Shown here: piece by piece, positions 16,501 through 23,562 of the stretch
Numbering within the stretch: the stretch's first letter is position 1
Layout: each line of letters opens with the position of its first letter
DNA from: JAAGZL01 sp050297535
GTDB lineage: Bacteria; Pseudomonadota; Gammaproteobacteria; Chromatiales; Chromatiaceae
Assembly: GCA_050297535.1 (NCBI GenBank)
Contig: JBNKSV010000030.1
Location: 1 to 27,274 of the forward strand
DNA: 27,274 nt
Direction: 5' to 3'
Position numbers and translations under genes: made by a program
The notes under the pieces: model-generated
Database searches by the model: none
Seen by the model: the letters and a program-made list of their open reading frames with translations, nothing else
Told to the model about the DNA's origin: nothing

Positions 16501-19500
16501 GCTCTCGGCTACGGTTCCAAGGTTGATGTCCTGGCCTGCCTCCAGATAGGTCTGGCCGTCTGCTCCCTGATTGCCGATCTTTGCCCCTAGCAGGTTGATA
16601 TCATCTCCGGCGCTGGCTACCAGGATACCACCTGCGTTTTCTACATAGAGTCCGGCTACGCGGTTGATCTGGTTAATCTCTGCCGTGGCCCTGGCGCTAC
16701 CATCTGTCTTTATGCCTTTGTGCTCCAGATTGGTGGTATTGGTGCTGCTAACGACATTCAGGTCATGCTCGGTGTAGACGCCAAGGGCGTCTCCGGCGCT
16801 GATTCGTCCGCCGACGTTGTTCAGGTTGTCGGCCTGGACTATCACTATCTCACGACCGCTTATATCTCCGCTATTGCCCAGGTCTCCGCCCACATCCAGC
16901 AGGACCTTGTTCGCCGTGATCATGGCACCGCTGCTGTTGACCTTCTGGGTCTGCGCTGAGACGTATACCTGCGGCACCAGCACCTTCTGGCTGCTGCCGT
17001 CGGCCAGGGTGACCTCTTGCTCCACCAACCAGATCATGTCGCTGGTCAGCTGCGCTATCTGTTCTGCGCTAAGGGCTACGCCGGGGGTCAGTTCATACTC
17101 CTGGGCAAATGTGACCCCTGCGTTCATCAGGGCCTTATATTGGTCTTCGTCGTTGGTGTAACCCGCCAGGTAACGATGCCCGGTCAACTCGTTGATCTGC
17201 TTCTGGATCAGTCGCTGCTCATAGAAACCATCGCCCATACGCTTTTGGCTTAATGTAGGATCGAGAGAGAGTGCTTCCAGCATGTAGTCTGAGCTTAGCC
17301 AGTTGCCATAGCTGGCAAAGCGCGGGTCGGTCTCCACCAGGTAGTTGCTGGTGGCGTCCGGATTGATGTGATACAGACTGTTGCTGGGGACATCTGCACT
17401 ATCCAGCAGCCCTCCACCAACGCTATTAGTTGTTGGAGTGCTGTTTTCTCGGATAGATACGTTGTCGATACTGGCAGTGTGACTGCCCATCAGGGTACCA
17501 CCAGCACTGATGATGGCAGGTACAGCCTCTAGCAGGGTACTATCCGTGCTGCTAGTGCTAGTGGTGCCGTGATCATTCTCGCCCCAATGAATTTGATGGT
17601 AGGTGGATAAGGTGTGGCTATCGTAATAGAGCTCTGCACCTTCGTTATGCAGGGTGCTTCCGGTGATGACCATGTCTCCGCCGGACTCTATGCTGCTGTA
17701 GTAGTTTTGTAGGTCGCCGATCGTGAGGTTGGCATCGCCTCCAGCCAGGATAGTAGCGCTGGGAGAATCGCTGGTTATGATCTCTTTTGTATCTGTTCGG
17801 TGGTGTTCTATGTAGTGTACATAGTCACAGCCAGGATCAAGACATTTTTGGTCATAGGCCACCAGAGGGAAGTCCAGTCCCGACAGACGCTGCGCCATGA
17901 CATCGATCCATTCAGAATGATCTTCACTGATCTTGGTGATGAGCGTAGACCAAATGTTGCTCGTATTTTTGATACTTTCTGTGGACATGGCGTTTACCGC
18001 AGATACAAGTGCGTTGCGGTAGGCGGTATCCATGTTGATACCTGAGATACTAGCTATGTGATTGAGGTACAGGTTGAGGTAGTAATCACGCCACAGGCTG
18101 TAGGGGGCATCCTCATAGGGCCAAAAAGCATATAGGTCCGGGTCATACATAAGCAGTTCAAGTCCGCTTGGGAGTTCTCCCGCTACCTGGGCTGTACTGA
18201 AGATGCGTTTCTTGTTGATAAGGGTATCAGAAACTATGTTCAGGTCGCCCAGGGCCTCTATGCTGGCGCTGATGTTGTTGATGGTGGTGGCGCTACCACT
18301 GGCGTGATGTTCAACGTCCAGTTCGCCACCGATGTTGATGCTGTCCAGACTGAACAGTAAAGCGCCTTCCTGATTGTTGATGGTAGTAGCGCCTATATCC
18401 AAACGGGTACGTGCAGCTATTACCGGGGCATCACTGCCATCTCCCAGGTTGTTTACTGTGTCGGCATCAATGGCGATGTGGTCTCCATAGATCTGGCCTG
18501 TACTCAGATTGTTCAAGGTGGCTACTTCAATAACGGTCTCTTGACCATCTAGTGCTCCTCGGTTGGTCAGTTCTCCGGTGGTGGTTATATGGATATCTCC
18601 CTGGCCATAGATGACACCGCTGTTCTCTATGTTGTCAGTGGTGTTAACCGTAATTGCCTGGGATGATCTGATCTCATTGCTGTTGACCAGCTTACCGTCT
18701 GCCGAGATGGTTATGGCCCCGGCTGTTGAGCCTATTACACCGGCATTACGCACCCCTACCCCTTCTTCGGTACCTACCAGTTTGATCTTGCCCGCATACA
18801 TGCCGCCCAGGGACGCCACATCTATGGCAAACTCCGGCTTGCCTCCTGGGGAGGCACCTTTGATTATCTGACTGTTGTCCGCACTGACACGGTTGATGCC
18901 TGTGGTGATCTTCAGGTCATTCGCCCAGATCCCAGCATTGATCTCTACCGCCCGGGAGATTAGGTCGGTGTAGTTCACGCCACTGGTATCCATACCATCA
19001 CCAGTGATGCTAATGGTGCCGCCGTCTACCTGGAAGCCGTTGAGGGCTCCGTCTTCCATGAGCGGGGTGCCGGTGGTTAAGGTGGCTCGGCTGGCGTTGA
19101 TGAAGCCGCAGCCGTTACAGGTGATACCGGAGGGGTTGGCTATGACTACCTGAGCCCTGGCACCGCCTATCTCCACATAGCCCAACAGACTGGATGGATT
19201 GGCGGAGTTGACTTCGTTCAGGATTATCTGGGCGGTACCGCCAGCCAGGTTGGGGTTGCCGTTTATCCAGCCACCCAACTGGGTGGAGACCGGGATGCTG
19301 GAGTTGTTGAGGATGACGCCGTTGCGGTCTACGTCGAACTGGGTGTAGACGTTACGGGAGACTCCGGCAGCGCTTGGGGTCTGGATATTTACCTGGGTAA
19401 CACCGCTGGCGGTAGTTCCAACTTGTGGTTGCAGGGCACCGGGGGCGCTGGCGTCCGGAACCACATCTGCACGAATCTGCGGAACTATCACCATGCTGGC

Positions 19501-19674
19501 AGAGCCTAGAACCATGGTCATGGTGGATGCGAAACGGCGCATGTTGTGCAACCCACAATTGTTGCGGAGAAAACCAGGGATAAAGTTTTTTGTGCGTGCT
19601 CGAATAATAGTGGTCACGGTAATCCAGCCACTACACACGATATTAGCGATAATGTGGTAATAATTTCTGTTCAT
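13564..19674 (-). CDS. TpsA filamentous haemagglutinin with C-terminal alpha/beta-hydrolase (lipase-like) module
   Basis: A 2036-residue exoprotein of two-partner (type Vb) secretion. An extended signal peptide (MNRNYYHIIANIVCSGWITV...) precedes a normal one cleaved near A69 (QIRA|D). The TPS secretion domain (about 70-320) carries NPNL (GNPNLAGG), NPSGI and CNGCGFINASRATLTTG. Haemagglutinin repeats follow. A conserved segment near 772-900 (YLVETDPRF...GDGFYEQRL...LVPQVYV) is shared by FHA/CdiA-type proteins. FHA-2-like repeats with AGRDLN and TYYKKTKKSGVFS blocks run to about 1600. A Ser-rich linker (SEKSSSSSGQTRSA) and a helical stretch (ISEGTVVITDEAG...) lead to the C-terminal module (about 1790-2036), with nucleophile elbow GHSRG (Ser1911) and triad candidates D1973/D1974 (NHADDF) and H2011 (TVHSCYG). 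No VENN motif is present, unlike many CdiA. It could be adhesin, toxin or both. Confidence 0.93.
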   Translation of the reverse strand: MNRNYYHIIANIVCSGWITVTTIIRARTKNFIPGFLRNNCGLHNMRRFASTMTMVLGSASMVIVPQIRADVVPDASAPGALQPQVGTTASGVTQVNIQTPSAAGVSRNVYTQFDVDRNGVILNNSSIPVSTQLGGWINGNPNLAGGTAQIILNEVNSANPSSLLGYVEIGGARAQVVIANPSGITCNGCGFINASRATLTTGTPLMEDGALNGFQVDGGTISITGDGMDTSGVNYTDLISRAVEINAGIWANDLKITTGINRVSADNSQIIKGASPGGKPEFAIDVASLGGMYAGKIKLVGTEEGVGVRNAGVIGSTAGAITISADGKLVNSNEIRSSQAITVNTTDNIENSGVIYGQGDIHITTTGELTNRGALDGQETVIEVATLNNLSTGQIYGDHIAIDADTVNNLGDGSDAPVIAARTRLDIGATTINNQEGALLFSLDSINIGGELDVEHHASGSATTINNISASIEALGDLNIVSDTLINKKRIFSTAQVAGELPSGLELLMYDPDLYAFWPYEDAPYSLWRDYYLNLYLNHIASISGINMDTAYRNALVSAVNAMSTESIKNTSNIWSTLITKISEDHSEWIDVMAQRLSGLDFPLVAYDQKCLDPGCDYVHYIEHHRTDTKEIITSDSPSATILAGGDANLTIGDLQNYYSSIESGGDMVITGSTLHNEGAELYYDSHTLSTYHQIHWGENDHGTTSTSSTDSTLLEAVPAIISAGGTLMGSHTASIDNVSIRENSTPTTNSVGGGLLDSADVPSNSLYHINPDATSNYLVETDPRFASYGNWLSSDYMLEALSLDPTLSQKRMGDGFYEQRLIQKQINELTGHRYLAGYTNDEDQYKALMNAGVTFAQEYELTPGVALSAEQIAQLTSDMIWLVEQEVTLADGSSQKVLVPQVYVSAQTQKVNSSGAMITANKVLLDVGGDLGNSGDISGREIVIVQADNLNNVGGRISAGDALGVYTEHDLNVVSSTNTTNLEHKGIKTDGSARATAEINQINRVAGLYVENAGGILVASAGDDINLLGAKIGNQGADGQTYLEAGQDINLGTVAESNNNYVKGKNSWARDNSKSEAGSSISTSGDLTMSAGRDLNARAASVSSELGAIDAVAERDINIEAGEAERSKQSYRKNKKKGTFSSKSTTVYKTSDDTGAIASTFSGEEINLDAGNDLKIEGSNVVATNDVNIRAEGDINIEAATETHNQTYYKKTKKSGVFSTGSGVTIGKQKMSTDTKGQTTTAAASTVGSIKGDVNIQADQTYNQTGSDLIALEGDVNITADEVNIKEARETSNYTTKTKFKQSGLSINFSNPVIEMAQTAQNMSENMGKTDKTDARMQALAAGASSAYGAYNAVDQGMAKKDGNLADQAGGVKLSVSFGASKSKSTSTSASDTARGSTLVAGGDININALEATGAGESEDSSTTPTTTGSGNVNIQGSDLTAGNNINLYADNDITMQSAENRYSSSSKSKSSSASVGVSFNLGANAGVGLDVAASKGKGKSTGNAVTYDNSHVTAGNKLTIESGNDTTMKGAVAKGEQVEANIGGNLTIESQQDIDDYSSESKNSGFSVSIPIYGNATFGANVNGEKKNIDSEYASVTEQSGIKAGDEGFQIDVNGHTQLTGAVIASNDVAVDNNKNGFSTGTISTSDIKNRAKVDASSDGYGLDTDMFTQGKYGIAKGIIENTMLDSEKSSSSSGQTRSAISEGTVVITDEAGQFSKTGQTAESTIASLNRDTANSHVAAEKQDVEAIMDAVEAERKIKQAIYAEGIKFTDEAYRVSFLVKAKIYKVDRDEDGNIALDGNGNPVMHELTDEEKNALEPGSDNKVHFFTNGIYNDEYAAAGYTSQMSEEGEDNIYLVYFQEANNALSELIVAGYQKYMEGGVFDLTNPTQLTLSLMQQYGVSGLDLVGHSRGAMTIGNAMEAFYEQGGSAGALSNTDVSFYGGAYNAQEAANLLYYLSGGANSTVQLQNHADDFVGVLIGGNPATFDQRPVDSSKLEEWINMFGDSPTVHSCYGSASKACKDTYGIPSTIEINKD

Positions 19675-19704
19675 CCTTAGCCCCCTTCCTTTCTCTTAAC
19701 TCTA

Positions 19705-19724
19705 GGGCAGCCGTTGGCTGCGCC
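19705..19724 (-). other. Intercistronic hairpin between tpsB and tpsA
   Basis: GCAGCC-GTT-GGCTGC, extendable on both sides around a bulged base, forms a short GC stem. It lies 13 nt after the tpsB stop and 30 nt before the tpsA start, upstream of an AAGGGGG ribosome site. There is no U run, so it is not an obvious terminator; a role in mRNA processing or in setting TpsB:TpsA ratio is inference. Confidence 0.35.
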
Positions 19725-19737
19725 TATGACCTATGAC

Positions 19738-21519
19738 TTAATACTGCCAACTCAAATTAAAACCTGCGGTGGTGTCGTCTGTCTGAAACCCCTTCGGTTT
19801 CAACAGCGGTTTGCCTGCAAACAACTGGTAGCTGATGCCCTTTATGTTGCCCTGCAAACCAATCACTGCACCCGCCAATTCGGTACCCAACAGCAGTTCA
19901 CTGCCACCACCGGAGACATGCCCGTAATCTATTCCGAAATAGAGTTCATGCTGTTGATTTGGGAATCTCCAAGCGATGTCGTTACTTAGATACCAGCCAT
20001 GATCCGCCGACAGGGTCAGCTGGCCGTCGAACCCGCGCACACTCCAACGATTGCCGATAGAAAATCTGTCCAGTGGTGTTAGCAGGGTATCGGTCCACTG
20101 CCCTTTGATGGTTCCGTTATAACGGAACTGCTGTTCTCCAATCAGGAATGGGGTTTGAAGCTGGGCCTTGGCGCGCCAGATTCTGGGTAGTGCGGTGCCA
20201 TTATCAGCCGCCTCTTCCGGGGCTGGAATGGCGCCAAACCAGCGGGCGCCCTGCCTATAAGTCAAATCCAGATCCAGAGTACTGTTACCGATATAATGGC
20301 GATGAGCCAGTGAGAGATCCCAGGCCGCGGTTCTTCTGCGTTGCACATCTATCTCTACATCTTCTATAAAGTTGTGGGATTCACGACGGGATACTTGCAG
20401 AGACAAAGAGGTTTTTGATTTGGCGGTGCGCCGCAGCACCCGGCTGACCTGCAGGGCAAAATCTTCATTGGTACCGCTATATTCATAATCCAGTCCGATA
20501 CCGGCCACCGTCTGGTAATAATCATTGCTGCTGCCGGAGACACCAAACATCCAGTAGCCAATGGGCAGAGAGTAACTGAACGCCCAGTTCTCGGTACCCT
20601 GCCCATCTTTTTCAAACACGCTTTTACCGGTTGCGAGATAGAGCTGGTCGCTCAGCTTGATGGGATTATCCAGGAACAGAGCGGCATTGGCTTGTATCTT
20701 GCCGGTGGCCTCTGAGCCGGAATCATCCAGATATAGCGCCACGCGCCAGCTCTTATCCTGCTGGTAATCTACAACAAGGTCACTCTCTCCAGGTTGTTCT
20801 CCAGGCACAATCTCAAAGTTGGCGCTTGCCGTGGGAAAGCGTTGCAAATTTTCCAATCCTTGCTCTATGTCCCGAAGATCCAGCAGTTCGCCTTCCCGCA
20901 CGGGCAAGGTTGTAGGTAGATAAACATCGCCGGTACTGGTATCTGATAGACGCAGGGCGGATACCTTTCCCGGCACTATAATCAGTTTCAATTCACCGCT
21001 ATTAAGATCCTGAGTTGGGGCCAGGACGCGGGTAGTCACATATCCGGCTTCGATAAGACGGTTTTGCAGCGCAGACATCAGGTTACTAATGCCCTGCCCG
21101 CCCAGGCATTTCCCAAGCGCAGATGCAACCAACGGATCGAGAGCCACATGCTTAAATGTCTCGGCATTTTCCAGGACGATCCGATGAATATTGAAACAGG
21201 TGTCCTCTTCCGGGTAGGCAGCAATACCTGACTCTTCAGTGGGTAGTAAACGCACGTCATCTGCTTTGGGGGTAAGCTGTTGTTGCAGCGACCGTTGCCG
21301 CTCATATATGCTTCTTTGCTCCTGATCTATGGCGCCTGGCTGTGAGAGGTCAACAGCATAGGATTGGGATGGAATGAGAGCTGCCAGCACGACTAAACCC
21401 AGCACTCTAGTCAATTTAGCGTCTTTATAAGATGACCACAGCGCATGCAGACGTCTAACCGGGAGGTAGCGCCTGCGTGGTGAGCTTGACCTGGAAGGGA
21501 TACTACTGGTTACTGCCAT
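19738..21519 (-). CDS. TpsB outer-membrane transporter (ShlB/FhaC/HecB family)
   Basis: The partner pore that recognises the TPS domain of TpsA in the periplasm and moves it to the surface. The only Met near the N-terminus is M1, giving a long Arg-rich n-region before the hydrophobic core LGLVVLAALIP and a likely cleavage after SYA (residue 55). A Gln/Arg-rich helix (RSIYERQRSLQQQLTP) follows. POTRA 1 holds the typical Cys pair (EEDTCFNIHRI, GKCLGGQGI), and POTRA 2 follows with RVLAPTQDLNSGELKLIIVPGKV. The 16-strand barrel region (about 260-593) contains the conserved VRGF loop motif (RWSVRGFDGQ) and ends in an aromatic residue (LSWQY), as outer-membrane barrels do. The 593 residues match the family. 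It is first in the operon, 63 nt before tpsA; a GGGAAAT ribosome site lies close to the ATG. Confidence 0.95.
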   Translation of the reverse strand: MAVTSSIPSRSSSPRRRYLPVRRLHALWSSYKDAKLTRVLGLVVLAALIPSQSYAVDLSQPGAIDQEQRSIYERQRSLQQQLTPKADDVRLLPTEESGIAAYPEEDTCFNIHRIVLENAETFKHVALDPLVASALGKCLGGQGISNLMSALQNRLIEAGYVTTRVLAPTQDLNSGELKLIIVPGKVSALRLSDTSTGDVYLPTTLPVREGELLDLRDIEQGLENLQRFPTASANFEIVPGEQPGESDLVVDYQQDKSWRVALYLDDSGSEATGKIQANAALFLDNPIKLSDQLYLATGKSVFEKDGQGTENWAFSYSLPIGYWMFGVSGSSNDYYQTVAGIGLDYEYSGTNEDFALQVSRVLRRTAKSKTSLSLQVSRRESHNFIEDVEIDVQRRRTAAWDLSLAHRHYIGNSTLDLDLTYRQGARWFGAIPAPEEAADNGTALPRIWRAKAQLQTPFLIGEQQFRYNGTIKGQWTDTLLTPLDRFSIGNRWSVRGFDGQLTLSADHGWYLSNDIAWRFPNQQHELYFGIDYGHVSGGGSELLLGTELAGAVIGLQGNIKGISYQLFAGKPLLKPKGFQTDDTTAGFNLSWQY

Positions 21520-21895
21520 ATTTCCCGTTTCTTATCATCCGATGTTGCGTGTCATCCCCTAGATCCGTGACACCTGGCACAACTGTTAAGCAAAGATAGG
21601 TTTCAAACCTGGCGGAACGTTATCACAACTTAAAAAATTGGATAGACAAAAACATCCGGCAAATGATAACCACGTCACATATTTTTACAGGTTAAGAAAT
21701 TAGTTCCTACAACTCCAGAATTGTCTAGGGAAGTTCTGATTCATTCGTAGTTTACGCACAGGCTAAAACCTATCCGTTTGCTTTTCATGGACTCCATCCT
21801 TAGGTCCGTAAACGGTACATCCCTGTACCTCTCCTCTCGCCACTCAGAGATAACGAAAACGCAATAAATCATAGGTTCCTTAGTTTAAACAGGCC
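21520..21895. other. 376-bp intergenic region upstream of the TPS operon
   Basis: No gene was found. It must hold the tpsBA promoter (minus strand) and the end of the DUF547 gene. Small dyads are visible: GTGTCA/TGACAC around 21549-21573, a possible operator near the tpsB start, and GGTACA-TCCC-TGTACC at 21814-21829, a short hairpin about 70 nt beyond the DUF547 stop. No -10/-35 pair is strong enough to annotate. Confidence 0.4.
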
Positions 21896-22648
21896 CTAAC
21901 TCCCGTTGATATTCCAGTTATACGGAAGGTCAGCCCGCAGACCGATACGGTCAGGAATCTCCTTGTAGCGCTTCACGAATTCCCTAACCCCGCCGTAGCT
22001 GTCAAAATCATGTTCAAACCATGAGAACAGTTGCGATACCCGCACCTCGCCCGCGCTCCAGGCCAAACCCTTGCCCTTGTTATTCAGAAAGCGCCTGGTC
22101 TGATCATCAAGCTGCCGATCAAGTCGCCGGGCCGTGTAAGGCTGGGTGCGTAAATCGGGGCAACTGGTGGAGCCACAGGCCAACGCAAAGTAGCTGCGAA
22201 TATCGCCCAAAGGTCGTAACTTATTCTGGCCTATATCTCTCAGAGATAGCCGCTTCCCAGCCACCCAACCGGCCTTTTTATTCCAGACCGGAGAGAAGAT
22301 ACTTCCGATATCACGGATACTTTTTAGGGGCCAGTTTTTGACTATCAACTGGATAGTCATAATGTTGTAGGCATTTATATAGAATGCAGCGCGTTCGCTC
22401 TTGGTCCTAAGTTTATGCTCCGGATAGTTCGCCAATTCTTGCAATACCTTGGGCCAGCGCTTATCCCTGGCGATGCCGGTGTAGTCAACCAGGTTGACCC
22501 GCACCCCGTTGCGCATGCCTGGCTTCACATAACGTTGCAATAGCACCCGGTAATCGGACCATCCTGGCTCTTGTGACACAGCGGGAGCGGATAACAGAAT
22601 CAGAACCGGTAACAACAGAAGAGGTAGTATTAATCTGGACAGATACAT
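21896..22648 (-). CDS. Secreted DUF547 protein
   Basis: 250 residues from the ATG giving MYLSRLILPLLLLPVLILL, a clear signal peptide (cleavage near residue 25, AVSQ), with GGAGA as ribosome site 8 nt upstream. A longer frame starting at 22741 would put 31 polar residues before the signal and is rejected. The DUF547 hallmarks are ERAAFYINAYNI (about 85-96), the segment VWNKKAGWVAGKRLSLRDI, and YFALACGSTSCPDLR (about 153-167), followed by a helical C-terminal region with LFSWFEHDF. The biochemical function of the family is not established; it is usually exported. It is transcribed alone and divergently from the IalB-type gene. Confidence 0.88.
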   Translation of the reverse strand: MYLSRLILPLLLLPVLILLSAPAVSQEPGWSDYRVLLQRYVKPGMRNGVRVNLVDYTGIARDKRWPKVLQELANYPEHKLRTKSERAAFYINAYNIMTIQLIVKNWPLKSIRDIGSIFSPVWNKKAGWVAGKRLSLRDIGQNKLRPLGDIRSYFALACGSTSCPDLRTQPYTARRLDRQLDDQTRRFLNNKGKGLAWSAGEVRVSQLFSWFEHDFDSYGGVREFVKRYKEIPDRIGLRADLPYNWNINGS

Positions 22649-22812
22649 AGCAGTCTCCAATGGCCCCAGAAGAACGGCCTGTTGATGAGTGAAACCACCG
22701 ACACCCTTAAAGCTGCAATATCCAGACCAGCAGAACATCACACGAAGCTTATTCTTTAATTTTTATAATCAGCTTGTTACAACTATCCAAAATCCGATCA
22801 CACAAACACATA

Positions 22813-22829
22813 TTGCCGGATACCGGCAA
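22813..22829. other. 7-bp GC-rich perfect hairpin in the DUF547/IalB divergent region
   Basis: TTGCCGG-ATA-CCGGCAA is a compact symmetric stem located between the two divergent genes. It could be an operator-like dyad or an RNA hairpin in the leader of the IalB-type gene. No U run follows. Confidence 0.3.
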
Positions 22830-22941
22830 GGGTTTGCAGCATGCTACCGCAACAATTCCAATGGAATTCATCTGCACTTATAGTTATGCTAGTGCGCGTT
22901 TATTCATCTTGACGGAAACCCCAATACGAATTACAGGAAAT

Positions 22942-23460
22942 ATGAATATGTACACATCCAGAATAAAAACCGGCCTGATCATGACAACCTTGCTCATGCT
23001 GGCAACCATTTCGTTCCAACTCTCCGCAGAAGAGAGTGGTAAAAGTTTTAAGGATTGGGGCTACAAATGCGAAACCCCGCAGGGCAGCGATCAGAAGATC
23101 TGCTTTATCTTCCAGCGCATATCCAGCAAGAAAGATGACAAGAGAGTGGCAGACGCAACCATCGCCTATTTGCCAAACGTGGACAAACCGGTAATGGTTA
23201 TCACCCTGCCCCTGGGCGTATTCCTTCCGGCCGGCATCCAACTGAAGATAGACGACAGCAAGGAGGCCGCCAACGCCCCATACGTACAGTGCATCCAGGA
23301 CGGATGTCAGGCCAGGATCGCCATGGATGACAAGATGATCGCCAATATGAAGGGCGGCAAGATGTTGAATATCGCCTTTCTGACCCCACAGCAAAAACAG
23401 CTGGGATTTCCTATATCTCTGAACGGCTTTACCGCGGCAATAGACAGCCTTAAAAAGTAG
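22942..23460 (+). CDS. Invasion-associated locus B (IalB) family secreted protein
   Basis: 172 residues from the ATG giving MNMYTSRIKTGLIMTTLLM, preceded by AGGAAA. The open frame extends 56 codons upstream but that part is not protein-like and lies before the signal. The signal peptide is cleaved near LSA|EES (residue 29). The mature domain follows the IalB pattern: FKDWGYKCET, KICFIFQ, MVITLPLGVFLPAGIQLKID, YVQCIQDGCQARI and LGFPISLNGF, with four cysteines likely forming two disulfides. The family is named after a Bartonella erythrocyte-invasion factor, but it is widespread in free-living bacteria as a small periplasmic protein of unknown role, so the name implies no virulence here. It converges on rhaD across a REP cluster beginning 7 nt after its stop. 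Confidence 0.88.
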   Translation: MNMYTSRIKTGLIMTTLLMLATISFQLSAEESGKSFKDWGYKCETPQGSDQKICFIFQRISSKKDDKRVADATIAYLPNVDKPVMVITLPLGVFLPAGIQLKIDDSKEAANAPYVQCIQDGCQARIAMDDKMIANMKGGKMLNIAFLTPQQKQLGFPISLNGFTAAIDSLKK

Positions 23461-23467
23461 ATCCAAT

Positions 23468-23562
23468 GTAGGAGCCCAGTCCTCTGGGCGATCCTGACAA
23501 CCAGCGGAATCGCTCTCGGGAGAGCTCCTACAACAAAATCGCCCACGGGGGTGGGCTCCTAC
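23468..23562. repeat. Cluster of three REP elements (GTAG type) between convergent genes
   Basis: Unit 1 (23468-23491, plus orientation) is GTAGGAGCCCAG then CTCTGGGCGA. Unit 2 (23510-23531, inverted) has complement GTAGGAGCTCTCCCGAGAGCGA read in two halves. Unit 3 (23539-23562, inverted) has complement GTAGGAGCCCACC then GTGGGCGA. Units 1 and 3 have the same head and body as the pair at 1606-1670. The inverted 1-2 pair forms a REPIN and unit 3 is an extra copy. The hairpins may act as transcription ends or mRNA 3' stabilisers for both flanking genes. Unit 3 overlaps the last bases of rhaD and contains its TAG stop. Confidence 0.8.

Noticed and set aside
15658..16590. A 310-codon open frame on the plus strand opposite tpsA, and other long plus-strand frames there
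   Set aside because: They are antisense shadows of repetitive tpsA coding sequence; the translations are low-complexity Val/Leu/Ala/Gly-rich and match no family.
14900..16700. Repeated motifs in this stretch considered as a CRISPR or tandem DNA repeat array
   Set aside because: They are protein-level haemagglutinin repeats of tpsA with degenerate nucleotide sequence and no regular spacers.
13564..19674. Naming TpsA as CdiA (a CDI toxin)
   Set aside because: There is no VENN motif or recognised CdiA receptor-binding/pretoxin signature, and the order tpsB-tpsA-lipoproteins differs from cdiB-cdiA-cdiI with a cytosolic immunity protein; only a toxin-like possibility is kept.
21754..21770. ACGCACAGGCTAAAACC resembles the start of a GEMM (c-di-GMP-I) riboswitch
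   Set aside because: The downstream P2 and receptor parts (GACGCAAAG and GGCCTAA-like segments) are absent, and on that strand no gene follows, since both neighbouring genes are on the minus strand.
22649..22741. Longer N-terminus for the DUF547 protein
   Set aside because: It would put 31 residues ahead of a clear signal peptide, and the internal ATG has a good GGAGA site.
22774..22941. 56-codon N-terminal extension of the IalB-type protein
   Set aside because: It precedes the signal peptide and runs through a hairpin-bearing intergenic region; the ATG at 22942 has its own ribosome site.
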